Shown one piece after another: positions 56,285-64,000 of a stretch of 64,000 nt of DNA. The notes beneath the pieces are model-generated. The model saw nothing but the letters and a program-made list of their open reading frames with translations. It was not told the DNA's origin and ran no database searches. How positions within the stretch are numbered: the first letter of the stretch is position 1; each line of letters opens with the position of its first letter. Origin of the DNA: Massilia soli (GTDB taxonomy: Bacteria > Pseudomonadota > Gammaproteobacteria > Burkholderiales > Burkholderiaceae_D); the NCBI RefSeq assembly GCF_016809835.1, contig NZ_JAFBIL020000004.1:456907-520906 (forward strand), in the 5' to 3' direction. A program made the position numbers and the translations under genes.

Positions 56285-58369
56285 TTATGCGGCGTGTTTC
56301 TGAACCTCGACCAGCGTGTCGTAGAAGGTTGGCGCGCGGCCCATGTCGGTCAGGCGCTGGCTGGTAACTTCGTTGGCATTCTTGCCGTCGGTGACCAGCT
56401 TCTTCCACCAAACCGACAGGCCGACCACCAGGCCCTGTCGCGCCTTGTCGGTGACCCGGGCGCGCGCGACAAAAGTCCCGCGGTCGTTGAAGATGCGCGC
56501 CATGTCGCCATGCGCGATGCCGCGCGCGGCGGCGTCATGCGGGTGGATGTCGAGGTGCGGCTCGCCTTCGGCCGAGCGCAGGCTCTTGACGTTCACGAAG
56601 GTCGAGTTGAGGAAGTTGCGCGCCGGCGGCGAGATCATCGCCAGCGGGTACTTCGCGGCCAGCTGCGGGTTCGAGGCGATCGATTCGTACGGCGCGATGT
56701 AGGCTGGCAGCGGATCGAGCCCATCGGCCAGCATGGTGTCCGAGTAGAACTCGCATTTGCCCGACGGCGTAGGGAAGCCGCCTTCGGCAAACGGCGCGGC
56801 CGGCATGTTGAGCTTCTGCCAGCCGGTGCGCTTGAGCGACTCCCAGTCGAAGTGCACCGCGCGCGGGTGGGTCTTGTCGAAGGCTTGCGCGGCCAGTTCA
56901 TCGTCGGTCTCGCGGAAGATCGGGGCGTTGAACCCCATGCGCGCGGCCAGCAGGCGGAACACTTCCGTGTTGGCTTTCGCTTCGCCCATCGGCGCAATCG
57001 CCGCGTTATTGGCCATCATGTACAAGTGGCCGTACGAGGTGTGCGTGTCGACGTGTTCGAGCTGGGTAGTGGCCGGCAGCAGGATGTCGGCGTAGTCGGC
57101 GGTGTCGGTCTGGAAGTGCTCCATCACGACCGTGAACAGGTCTTCGCGTTCGAAGCCGCGCATCACCTTGCCGGAGTCCGGCGCAATCGCGACCGGGTTG
57201 GCGTTGTAGACGATGACCGCTTCGACCTTCGGGCCGAACTCCGGCGAGCTGTCCTTTAGCAGGTCGTCGCCGATGGTGGTCATGTTGATGGTGCGCGCGC
57301 GGCGTCCGTTCAGCAGGTCGGGGCGCTGCAACTTAGGCTTGTTGGTCGGGAAGGTGCCCGACGACGACAGCTGGATGCCGCCGGCCGGGTGGCGCCAGGC
57401 GCCCACCAGCGCCGGCAGGCAGGCGATCGCGCGTACCGCCATGCCGCCGCCGCGCACGCGCTGCACGCCGTAGTTGACGCGGATCGCGGCGGCGCCGCCG
57501 CTGCTTGCCGCGGCCGCGCCGTACTCGCGCGCCAGGTTCACCACTTCGCCGGCCGAGATGCCGCAGGTAGTCGCGGTGCGCTCCGGCGTCCATTCGGCGG
57601 CGCGGTCCTTGAGCTGCGCGAAGCCGAGCGTGTGCCGGGCGATGTAATCATGGTCGAGCAGGTCGTCGCGGATCAGCACGTGCATCATGCCCAGCGCGAG
57701 CGCCGAATCGGTGCCCGGCAGCAGCGCGATGTGCTGGTGGCACTTCTCGGCGGTCAGCGAGCGGTACGGGTCGATCGCGATCAGCCTGGCGCCGCGGCGC
57801 TTGGCTTCTTGCGCCCGGGTCCAGAAATGCAGGTTCGAGGCGATCGGGTTGCCGCCCCAGATGATGATCAGCCTGGCATCCTGGAACTGCTCCATGTCGG
57901 TGCCGATCGAGCCGCCGATGGTGTACTTGTAGCCGGTCGCGCCGGCGCTGGCGCAGATGGTGCGGTCGAGCAGCGACGCGCCGAGCTGGTGGAAAAAGCG
58001 CAGCGACATCGATTCGCCCTGGACCAGGCCCATCGTGCCGCAGTAGCTGTACGGCAGGATCGCTTGCGGGTCGCGCGCGGCAATGTCTTTCAGGCGCGCG
58101 CTGATGGTGTCGAGCGCCTCGTCCCAGCTAATGCGTGCGAACTTGCCCTCGCCCTTTTTGCCGACCCGTTTCATCGGGTGCAGCAGGCGTTCTTCATGGT
58201 AAGTACGCTCGGCGTATCGTGCGACCTTGGTGCACAGCACGCCAGCGGTGGTCGGGTGGTCCGGGTCGCCCTTGACCTCGGTCGCAACGCCGTCCTCGAC
58301 CGTAATGAGCAACGCGCAGGTGTCGGGGCAGTCGTGTGGGCAAGTTGCCCGGACCTGGGTGGTCGTCAT
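56285..58369 (-). CDS. Molybdopterin-dependent oxidoreductase with a [4Fe-4S] cluster
   Basis: The 694-residue protein belongs to the DMSO-reductase superfamily. Four cysteines near the N-terminus, C10, C14, C18 and C46 (CPHDCPDTC ... GVLCTK), bind the iron-sulfur cluster, and C139 in RTICASAGATG sits where the molybdenum ligand is found in formate dehydrogenases. There is no Tat or Sec signal, so it is cytosolic. No small subunit or chaperone gene is adjacent. The substrate is not known. ATG 58369 (MTTTQVRATCPHDC) is preferred over an upstream start because it places the cluster motif at the usual distance. Confidence 0.87.
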   Translation of the reverse strand: MTTTQVRATCPHDCPDTCALLITVEDGVATEVKGDPDHPTTAGVLCTKVARYAERTYHEERLLHPMKRVGKKGEGKFARISWDEALDTISARLKDIAARDPQAILPYSYCGTMGLVQGESMSLRFFHQLGASLLDRTICASAGATGYKYTIGGSIGTDMEQFQDARLIIIWGGNPIASNLHFWTRAQEAKRRGARLIAIDPYRSLTAEKCHQHIALLPGTDSALALGMMHVLIRDDLLDHDYIARHTLGFAQLKDRAAEWTPERTATTCGISAGEVVNLAREYGAAAASSGGAAAIRVNYGVQRVRGGGMAVRAIACLPALVGAWRHPAGGIQLSSSGTFPTNKPKLQRPDLLNGRRARTINMTTIGDDLLKDSSPEFGPKVEAVIVYNANPVAIAPDSGKVMRGFEREDLFTVVMEHFQTDTADYADILLPATTQLEHVDTHTSYGHLYMMANNAAIAPMGEAKANTEVFRLLAARMGFNAPIFRETDDELAAQAFDKTHPRAVHFDWESLKRTGWQKLNMPAAPFAEGGFPTPSGKCEFYSDTMLADGLDPLPAYIAPYESIASNPQLAAKYPLAMISPPARNFLNSTFVNVKSLRSAEGEPHLDIHPHDAAARGIAHGDMARIFNDRGTFVARARVTDKARQGLVVGLSVWWKKLVTDGKNANEVTSQRLTDMGRAPTFYDTLVEVQKHAA

Positions 58370-58510
58370 GGGGAAGTTCCGAATAGTCGTGCTTGAAACC
58401 GTTACTGTAAACGATTCCGGGCTGGTCGTTACAGTGATGTGCAGCACTGGCCTACAGTGGATGAGAAGGCTACAATGGCTTCATTAGCATTCCAGCATTG
58501 CGGAGAAATC

Positions 58511-59704
58511 ATGAAACTCGTTGAACCAATCATCGCATTTCAACATGAGCTGCAAGAGATACGGCGGGACCTGCATGCTCACCCGGAACTATGCTACGAA
58601 GAACAGCGCACCGCCGACATCGTTGCCGCGCGCCTGACCGAATGGGGCATCCCCATCGTGCGCGGGCTCGGCATCACCGGGGTCGTCGGCATCATCAAGA
58701 ATGGCTCGTCCGATCGCGCCATTGGCTTGCGCGCCGATATGGACGCGTTGCCCATGCAAGAAGTCAACAGCTTCGCGCACGCGTCGCGCCACGCGGGCAA
58801 GATGCACGCCTGCGGCCATGACGGCCACACGGCGATGCTGCTCGGTGCCGCACACCACCTGGCGACGCACCGCCATTTCGACGGCACCGTGTACCTGATT
58901 TTCCAGCCGGCCGAAGAAGGCGGCGGCGGCGCAAAACGCATGATGGACGACGGCCTGTTCACGCAATTCCCGATGGACGCCGTGTACGGCATGCACAACT
59001 GGCCAGGCATCGAGGCGGGCAGCTTCGGCGTGGTTGCCGGGCCGATGATGGCGTCGAGTAACGAGTTCCGCGTCGTGGTCAAGGGCAAGGGAGCGCATGC
59101 CGCCCAGCCGCATCGCGGCGTCGATCCGGTGATGGTCGCGGTGCAGATCGCGCAGGCATGGCAAACCATTATTTCTCGCGAGAAGAATCCGCTCGATACC
59201 GCCGTGCTGTCGATCACGCAGATCCATGCGGGCAGCGCGACCAATGTGATTCCGGATGAGGCAGTGCTGATCGGCACCGTGCGCACCTTCACCACCGAGG
59301 TGCTCGACCTGATCCAGCGCCGCATGCAAGAAATTGCCGATGGCGTCGCAACAGGCTTCAATGCGAGCGTCGATTTCGGCTTCAAGCGCAACTACCCGCC
59401 ACTGGTGAACCATGCGAAGGAGACGGCGTTCGCGGTCGAGGCGATGAAGGCGGTTGCCGGCGCGGACCGTGTCAACACCGACGTCGAGCCGACCATGGGT
59501 GCGGAAGACTTTGCGTTCATGCTGCAGGAAAAGCCAGGCTGCTACGTATTTATCGGCAACGGCGAAGGCGACCACCGCATGGGCGGACATGGCCTCGGGC
59601 CGTGCCAGTTGCACAACGCGAGTTACGACTTCAACGACAACCTGCTGCCGGTCGGCGCCAGCTACTGGGTGCGCCTCGCCGAGATGAGCCTGCCCCTGCG
59701 TTAA
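58511..59704 (+). CDS. M20 family amidohydrolase (hippurate hydrolase-like)
   Basis: This 397-residue metallohydrolase has the M20D motifs: DLHAHPELCYEE, GLRADMDALP, C101-x-H103 (HACGHDGH), E135-E136 (QPAEEGGGG) and MGAEDFAF near the end. Such enzymes cleave N-acyl amino acids such as hippurate, or indole-acetyl conjugates, in the cytosol. GGAGAAATC sets ATG 58511. It is divergent from the molybdopterin gene. Its stop overlaps that of the next, convergent, gene by 4 bases. Confidence 0.92.
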   Translation: MKLVEPIIAFQHELQEIRRDLHAHPELCYEEQRTADIVAARLTEWGIPIVRGLGITGVVGIIKNGSSDRAIGLRADMDALPMQEVNSFAHASRHAGKMHACGHDGHTAMLLGAAHHLATHRHFDGTVYLIFQPAEEGGGGAKRMMDDGLFTQFPMDAVYGMHNWPGIEAGSFGVVAGPMMASSNEFRVVVKGKGAHAAQPHRGVDPVMVAVQIAQAWQTIISREKNPLDTAVLSITQIHAGSATNVIPDEAVLIGTVRTFTTEVLDLIQRRMQEIADGVATGFNASVDFGFKRNYPPLVNHAKETAFAVEAMKAVAGADRVNTDVEPTMGAEDFAFMLQEKPGCYVFIGNGEGDHRMGGHGLGPCQLHNASYDFNDNLLPVGASYWVRLAEMSLPLR

Positions 59705-60603
59705 GCTGGCGGCAGCTGGTCGGGGCCGGCGCCAAGACGCTGGCCCGGGTTGCGTTTTTCCAAAGCGAGCAGCGCCGCGGCGTGGTCGGCGCGCGGCAAC
59801 TCCGCCGCGATCGACTGATAGTGCTCGGTCACCAGGGCGGTGAGCGGCAGCACGACACCGGCGTCGTTGGCGGCCGCGAGCACATTGCGCAAGTCCTTGA
59901 GCTGGGTTTTTACCTGTCCGCCTGGAACGAAATTGCGCTCAAGCATGCGCTGACCGTGCACCTCGAGAATGCGGCTCTCCGCAAAGCCGCCGCGAATGGC
60001 TGCGCGCACCGCAGCCGGGTCGGCGCCAGCCGCCTGTGCCAGCAATAACGCTTCGGCCACAATGTTGAGCGTTCCGCCGACGATCAGCTGGTTGCACAGC
60101 TTGGCGACCTGGCCGCTGCCGGCCGGCCCCACCAGCGTCGGACGGCCCATTGCCAACAGGACCGGTTCGGCAAACGCGTAATCATGCATATTGCCCCCCG
60201 CCATGATCGCCAGGGTGCCCGCCTCCGCGCCCCCCACGCCGCCGGATACCGGGGCGTCGAGAAAACGGAAACCCAGCGCGTCGAGTTTGCTGCTGAAGGA
60301 CTGCGCTTCATCTTGCCGGGTCGAACTCATATCGATCCATAAGGTGCCCGGCCGGAGCGCAGGCAGCGCGTCCTCAATCACCTGGTCGACGATGGCGCCC
60401 GATTCGAGCATCGAAATGACGATGTCCGCGCCGTGCACGGCGCTCGCCAGGTCAGGCTCGGGGTGCGCTCCCTGGCTGGCTAATGCGGCCGCTTTGTCGA
60501 ACGTGCGGTTCCAGGCGCAGAGGGTGAAGCCGTTGGCGAGCAAACGCGCGGCCATCGGGGCACCCATCAGCCCGATGCCTAAAAAGGCAATTTTCAGCGT
60601 CAT
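59701..60603 (-). CDS. 3-hydroxyisobutyrate dehydrogenase-like NAD(P) oxidoreductase
   Basis: The 300-residue beta-hydroxyacid dehydrogenase has the nucleotide-binding FLGIGLMGAPMA, the substrate block DAPVSGGVGGAEAGTLAIMAGG (S120) and catalytic K168 (GSGQVAKLCNQLI). Members act on 3-hydroxyisobutyrate, tartronate semialdehyde or succinic semialdehyde (GLYR type). The exact substrate is not set by sequence. ATG 60603 has AAAGGA upstream. It has its own promoter region, as the following gene is divergent. Confidence 0.9.
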   Translation of the reverse strand: MTLKIAFLGIGLMGAPMAARLLANGFTLCAWNRTFDKAAALASQGAHPEPDLASAVHGADIVISMLESGAIVDQVIEDALPALRPGTLWIDMSSTRQDEAQSFSSKLDALGFRFLDAPVSGGVGGAEAGTLAIMAGGNMHDYAFAEPVLLAMGRPTLVGPAGSGQVAKLCNQLIVGGTLNIVAEALLLAQAAGADPAAVRAAIRGGFAESRILEVHGQRMLERNFVPGGQVKTQLKDLRNVLAAANDAGVVLPLTALVTEHYQSIAAELPRADHAAALLALEKRNPGQRLGAGPDQLPPA

Positions 60604-60736
60604 CAAGTTGGTCCTTTCGATGTACTAATGTAACTATTTTAACAATTACGAAGCTGGCAACAAGGATTCGGGATCATCGGTAGAATACCCGCTCGTGTGC
60701 TGCATGAGTCAGCGCACCCAACGAGTGGAAGCAACT

Positions 60737-61294
60737 ATGGTACATGCAAAATTAATCAAACTGTCGATGGCGGCATTGCTCGCCGCCGCCGTCTCGGCGC
60801 CCGCGCTGGCGGCGGACTTCAATTTCAATACCGCATCGCTGGAATACGGGACCACCGCGAAGGCACGCATGGTGCGCTTCGGCGTGCAGTCGCCATGGGA
60901 CAAGAAGTGGTTTGTCTCGAACGGCACGCACCTCTCGGGTTACTGGGATTTGTCGCTGGCGCAATGGCGTGGCACGGCCTACCGCGGTATTCCTGGAGAC
61001 AACCAGCACATCACCAATATCGGCTTTACGCCGGTATTCCGCTTCCAGGCGGATGATCAACGCGGCTGGTACGCCGAGGGCGGCATCGGCCTGAACCTGT
61101 TGTCCAAGCGTTACGACAACGATGACAACCAGCTGTCGACGCACTTCCAGTTCGGCGATCACATCGGCGCCGGCTATGTGCTTGCGAATGGTTGGGATGT
61201 GGGGATGAAAATCCAGCACTTCTCCAACGGTGGATACAAGAAGCCGAATGACGGTGTCAACTTCCTGCTGCTGAAAGCGGCGCGGGCGTTCTGA
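60737..61294 (+). CDS. PagL-type lipid A 3-O-deacylase (acyloxyacyl hydrolase) family protein
   Basis: This 185-residue outer-membrane protein has a signal peptide (residues 1-25, ALA) and an eight-strand-barrel pattern ending in Phe (AARAF). The PagL motif HFSNGGYKKPNDG gives H161 and S163, equal to catalytic H126 and S128 of P. aeruginosa PagL, and N171 for the oxyanion. By direct spacing, the catalytic Glu140 corresponds here to N175. Thus it is a PagL homologue with an altered acid position: it may still act on lipid A by a variant triad, or may be a non-catalytic barrel. GGAAG sets the start. Confidence 0.82.
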   Translation: MVHAKLIKLSMAALLAAAVSAPALAADFNFNTASLEYGTTAKARMVRFGVQSPWDKKWFVSNGTHLSGYWDLSLAQWRGTAYRGIPGDNQHITNIGFTPVFRFQADDQRGWYAEGGIGLNLLSKRYDNDDNQLSTHFQFGDHIGAGYVLANGWDVGMKIQHFSNGGYKKPNDGVNFLLLKAARAF

Positions 61295-61319
61295 GCCAGT
61301 TGCACCCATCGCCTGGCGA

Positions 61320-61333
61320 TTGATATCGATCAA
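61320..61333 (+). promoter_or_regulatory. FNR/Anr-type box upstream of the M28 aminopeptidase
   Basis: TTGAT-ATCG-ATCAA, extended to ATTGAT-N4-ATCAAT, is a perfect FNR/Anr palindrome. Its centre is about 97 bases before the start codon. Confidence 0.55.
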
Positions 61334-61351
61334 TTGTCACGCTGTGCATTG

Positions 61352-61369
61352 CTGACGTATCAACGTCAG
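61352..61369 (+). promoter_or_regulatory. Inverted repeat CTGACGT / ACGTCAG, possible operator
   Basis: A perfect 7-bp inverted repeat with a 4-base spacer (ATCA) lies between the FNR-type box and the M28 start. It could be an operator or a leader hairpin; nothing decides between these. Confidence 0.35.
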
Positions 61370-61412
61370 TTGTGGCTTCCCCACTGGTAACATTTCCTTG
61401 CCTCACTAACTC

Positions 61413-61417
61413 AGGAG
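61413..61417 (+). promoter_or_regulatory. Ribosome-binding site that fixes the M28 start
   Basis: AGGAG touches the first possible ATG (61418) with no spacing, but lies 6 bases before the second in-frame ATG (61424). The second is therefore the real start. Confidence 0.85.
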
Positions 61418-61423
61418 ATGCCC

Positions 61424-62647
61424 ATGAAGCCGCTAATCGTGTTGACCTGCCTGATGTTTGCCGCTTCCGCGGCGTCCGCCTCGACCAGCTGGATCACTGC
61501 CGGTGACGCCGCCGTGGCCAAGATCCGCAAACTGCAACCTGGCGCAAAGATTCGCGGCACCCGCGAAGCGGGCATGGCGGGCACCGAGAAGTTGCACCTG
61601 CTGGAGCTGAAGACCCGCGACATCGAAAAGCTCAGCGGCCTGCTGCACCGGGAGCTACGCCACTGCGGCGGCTTCATGTACCACGCAAACGAAGCCGCCG
61701 CGCGCCGCGCCCTGGCACTGGCCGACGCGACGCCGCCCGCATCGCTGACACGGCCCGGCTACGGCATTGCCAACCAGGCGATCGTCGTACCCTTGCTTCA
61801 GCAAATGCAGGAAGGGTCGATTCGCGAAACAATTTCCGGCCTGACCAATTTCGCCAATCGCTACTACACGTCCGCGCCAGGAATTGCCGCCTCTCACTGG
61901 CTGAAGGAAAAATGGATTGCGCTGTCCAATGGACGCGCGCATATTTCTGTCGCGCAGTTTTCCCATGTCGGATATCAGCAGCGCTCCGTCATCGCGACCA
62001 TAGAAGGAAGCGACAAGGCGGGCGAGATCATCGTCGTCGGCGCGCACCTGGATTCGATCAACCTGTTCGGAACCAAGGACAGCACCAGGGCGCCGGGCGC
62101 GGACGACGATGCTTCCGGCGTGGCGGGCCTCACCGAGGTGTTGCGCGTGCTTGCAGCGGGCGGATACACGCCGCGGCGGACCATCAAGCTGATCGCCTAC
62201 GCTGCCGAGGAAGTGGGACTGCGCGGATCGCAGGAAATCGCGCAGGAATATAAGAAGAACGGCAGCAACGTCGTCGGTGTCATGCAGCTCGACATGACCA
62301 ACTTCAAGGGGTCAGAGAACGACATCTATATTTTTACGGACTTTACGAGCGAGCCGCAAAACCAGTTTTTGGCGAGGCTGGTAAAGGCGTATTTGCCGTC
62401 CTTGACCATCGGCTACGACAAGTGCGGCTATGCCTGCTCAGACCATGCCGCGTGGCACGCCCAGGGGTACGCGACGTCGATGCCCTTCGAGTCCGAGATT
62501 CGCAAGGACAACCCGCATATTCATACGGTCAACGATACCTTCGCCAACAGCGGAAACCAGGCGCTTCACGCACTGAAGTTCGCCAGGCTGGCGGCGGCTT
62601 ACGCGCTTGAACTGGGAAGCGAGGCGGACAACGCGGCTGGACGCTGA
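61424..62647 (+). CDS. Secreted M28 leucyl aminopeptidase (Vibrio Ap-like)
   Basis: The 407-residue protein has a signal peptide (to about residue 20), a propeptide-like region (about 21-115), and an M28E catalytic domain. All ligands of the two zinc ions match the Vibrio proteolyticus enzyme: H208 (GAHLD), D228 (PGADDDASG), E263 with base E262 (AAEEVGL), D290 (QLDMTNF) and H367 (HTVNDTF). C334 and C338 (CGYAC) form the known disulfide. It frees N-terminal hydrophobic residues from peptides outside the cytoplasm. It lacks the C-terminal extension of the Vibrio precursor. Its stop is 5 bases from that of the convergent histidine kinase gene. Confidence 0.95.
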   Translation: MKPLIVLTCLMFAASAASASTSWITAGDAAVAKIRKLQPGAKIRGTREAGMAGTEKLHLLELKTRDIEKLSGLLHRELRHCGGFMYHANEAAARRALALADATPPASLTRPGYGIANQAIVVPLLQQMQEGSIRETISGLTNFANRYYTSAPGIAASHWLKEKWIALSNGRAHISVAQFSHVGYQQRSVIATIEGSDKAGEIIVVGAHLDSINLFGTKDSTRAPGADDDASGVAGLTEVLRVLAAGGYTPRRTIKLIAYAAEEVGLRGSQEIAQEYKKNGSNVVGVMQLDMTNFKGSENDIYIFTDFTSEPQNQFLARLVKAYLPSLTIGYDKCGYACSDHAAWHAQGYATSMPFESEIRKDNPHIHTVNDTFANSGNQALHALKFARLAAAYALELGSEADNAAGR

Positions 62648-62652
62648 GGTCG

Positions 62653-63765
62653 TCAGGCCAGTCGCTCAGCGGCCGGCAGGGTTACCGTGAAGACACTTCC
62701 CTGCCCCTCGCCGGCACTGTATCCGGTCACCGTGCCGTCATGAAGCTCCACAAGTTTCTGCACCAGGGCGAGGCCGAGACCGAGGCCGCTGCCGTTGCGG
62801 TCGCTCGTCCGGTTCACCTGCGTGAACAAGCCAAATAACTCCGCCATCCGTTCCGCATGGATGCCAACGCCGGTGTCGCTCACGGCGATCACGACCGAGC
62901 CCGGTGTGCGCGACATATCAATCTCGATACGGCCGCCGGCCGGCGTGTACCGAACCGCGTTGCCGAAAATATTGCTTACCACTTGGACCAATCGCGTGCG
63001 GTCGCCAGAAACAGTACAGTCCGTTTCGGCCATGCGAAGCGTGAGCGTGTGCCCTTTCTCCGTGGCGAGAGCGTGAAGTTGTTCTACCGCGTCTTCGATC
63101 ACGGAACGCATGTCGACAGGCTGCCGTGTCAACACAATCAATCCGCGCGACACGCGCGAAATGTCGATCAGGTCTTCCACCAGGCGGCTCATGTGTGCAA
63201 TCTGGCGGCCGATCAACTTACCCATTTGTACGGTACGATTTGCATCGAGTACCTGCGTTTCCAGGAGGGTAGCGGCCATTCCAGCCGCCGACAGCGGATT
63301 ACGCAGCTCGTGGGCAAGGATGGCCAGGAACTCGTCCTTGCGGATATCAGCATCGCGCAAGGCCTGACGCGCAAGGTAGATTTCGGTGACATCGCGCGAC
63401 ACCGCCATCAGTTGATGGATCTTGCCATCCGCGCTGCGCACTGGAGAGACGATCACATCCCACCACCGGGGCGCACCTTTGGCGGTCGGAGAAAATGCGG
63501 CAAACTGGGTCCGCTCTCCGCGGATGGCGGCGGCGATGGCATCCGAGACGATCGCTTGGGACTCCTCGGGCCACAGCGCAAGCCAGGGTCCACCGCAGAT
63601 ATCGTTGGCACTCTCGAGTTCAAGCACGTCCACTGCACCGGGATTGATCTGGACAATGCGGCCGTTCAGGTCGACCATCTTGATGCAATCAAGACTGCTC
63701 TCAAAGAGCTGAGCATTGATTTCACCAGAGGGCAAAAAATAGGTCGCGCATTGAGATTCGAGCAT
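62653..63765 (-). CDS. PAS-domain sensor histidine kinase, soluble
   Basis: This 370-residue kinase has one PAS domain (about residues 17-135; SSLDCIKMVDLNGRIVQINPGAVDVL), a HisKA domain with phospho-acceptor H152 (FLAILAHELRNPL), and an HATPase domain with SNIFGNAVRYTP, DTGVGI and GSGLGLGLALVQKL. There is no membrane segment, so it senses a cytosolic signal. No response-regulator gene is in the window and no receiver domain is attached, so it is an orphan here. ATG 63765 is chosen over a TTG 11 codons upstream; neither has a ribosome-binding site. Confidence 0.88.
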   Translation of the reverse strand: MLESQCATYFLPSGEINAQLFESSLDCIKMVDLNGRIVQINPGAVDVLELESANDICGGPWLALWPEESQAIVSDAIAAAIRGERTQFAAFSPTAKGAPRWWDVIVSPVRSADGKIHQLMAVSRDVTEIYLARQALRDADIRKDEFLAILAHELRNPLSAAGMAATLLETQVLDANRTVQMGKLIGRQIAHMSRLVEDLIDISRVSRGLIVLTRQPVDMRSVIEDAVEQLHALATEKGHTLTLRMAETDCTVSGDRTRLVQVVSNIFGNAVRYTPAGGRIEIDMSRTPGSVVIAVSDTGVGIHAERMAELFGLFTQVNRTSDRNGSGLGLGLALVQKLVELHDGTVTGYSAGEGQGSVFTVTLPAAERLA

Positions 63766-63928
63766 GTTGGAGGAGTGGGCAGAGAGGCAAATGGCCAAGT
63801 CAAGAATTTTGACTCAGGCGACATATCGGCAGGAATTATCGCACGGGGCCGATGTCGCACGTGTGGCTAACGCGCATCTGTTCCAAAATACGCTATCCGC
63901 ATTACGATATTCGCTTTTCTCGGGACGA

Positions 63929-63990
63929 AAAAAAACCCCCGTTTGCACTTAGCGCGAACTTGTGCGCGCTAAGGCTTACGGGGGTTTTTC
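63929..63990. terminator. Bidirectional terminator with a second hairpin nested inside
   Basis: An outer stem (AAAAACCCCCG paired with CGGGGGTTTTT) encloses an inner 8-bp stem (TTAGCGCG/CGCGCTAA, 63949-63972) with an AACTTGTG loop. A- and T-tracts on both sides allow use from either strand. It probably ends a gene beyond the right edge. Confidence 0.75.
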
Positions 63991-64000
63991 TCTTATAACT

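Noticed and set aside
63764..63952. A 62-codon plus-strand open frame over the kinase start and the terminator
   Set aside because: It has no ribosome-binding site, and its end runs into the terminator stem.

Overview
The window reads as a high-GC betaproteobacterial chromosome segment, most likely from the Oxalobacteraceae (Massilia/Telluria/Duganella group). This is inferred from gene content: a queA-tgt-yajC-secD-secF operon, a two-subunit arginine succinyltransferase (ast/aru) cluster carrying a large NAD-glutamate dehydrogenase, a PEP-CTERM protein, an S46 peptidase, a PagL-type enzyme and palindromic intergenic repeats. No rRNA, tRNA, prophage, transposase or CRISPR array was seen. Coding density is high and 51 protein genes are called, one of them cut by the left edge.

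Layout. 1-5.2 kb: a truncated secreted-protein gene, a cytochrome b561-YceI-YceI operon, and envelope-stress genes (glycine-zipper protein, GlsB-like protein, phospholipase D/cardiolipin synthase-like enzyme). 5.2-11.3 kb: a secreted S46 dipeptidyl-peptidase, a partly duplicated repeat block, a CPBP membrane protease, an amino-acid permease and a DUF2807 lipoprotein. 11.3-24.5 kb: the arginine catabolic operon, in transcription order astC-astA(alpha)-astA(beta)-astD-astB-gdhB-astE on the minus strand, with an ArgR-like AraC-type regulator just upstream. 24.7-26.4 kb: MarR regulator, a small acidic protein and an HDOD protein. 26.6-34.4 kb: secF, secD, yajC, tgt and queA on the minus strand, with recG divergent. 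34.5-37.8 kb: pyrC, DUF3025, a small secreted protein and a Gfo/Idh/MocA oxidoreductase. 38-42.8 kb: acidic amino-acid genes (orphan GltL ATPase, symporter, secreted amidohydrolase, type II asparaginase). 43-51.3 kb: Atm1-type exporter, acyl-CoA thioesterase, PhoD, PEP-CTERM protein, ChaA antiporter and GH31 glucosidase. 51.5-64 kb: tandem acyl-CoA ligases, a zinc aminopeptidase lipoprotein, a molybdopterin oxidoreductase, an M20 amidohydrolase, a 3-hydroxyisobutyrate-dehydrogenase-like enzyme, PagL, a secreted M28 aminopeptidase and an orphan PAS histidine kinase.

How it works together. Much of the window serves peptide and amino-acid use. Secreted peptidases (S46, M28), asparaginase and permeases feed amino acids inward. 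The ast pathway turns arginine into glutamate plus succinate, and the co-transcribed NAD-glutamate dehydrogenase can pass that glutamate to 2-oxoglutarate. The cluster has its own ArgR-like regulator and a candidate ArgR half-site at its promoter.

Most interesting signals: (1) a consensus sigma-54 promoter before the PEP-CTERM gene whose predicted start lies inside a perfect FNR/Anr-type palindrome, with the same 12 fixed bases found again before the M28 aminopeptidase gene; (2) a perfect 34-bp-arm palindrome between the arginine regulator and its operon; (3) a duplicated intergenic block whose copies differ by an 85-bp REP-like segment; (4) two genes that look leaderless; (5) a PagL homologue with Asn where the catalytic Glu is expected. 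No clearly novel multigene system was recognised.
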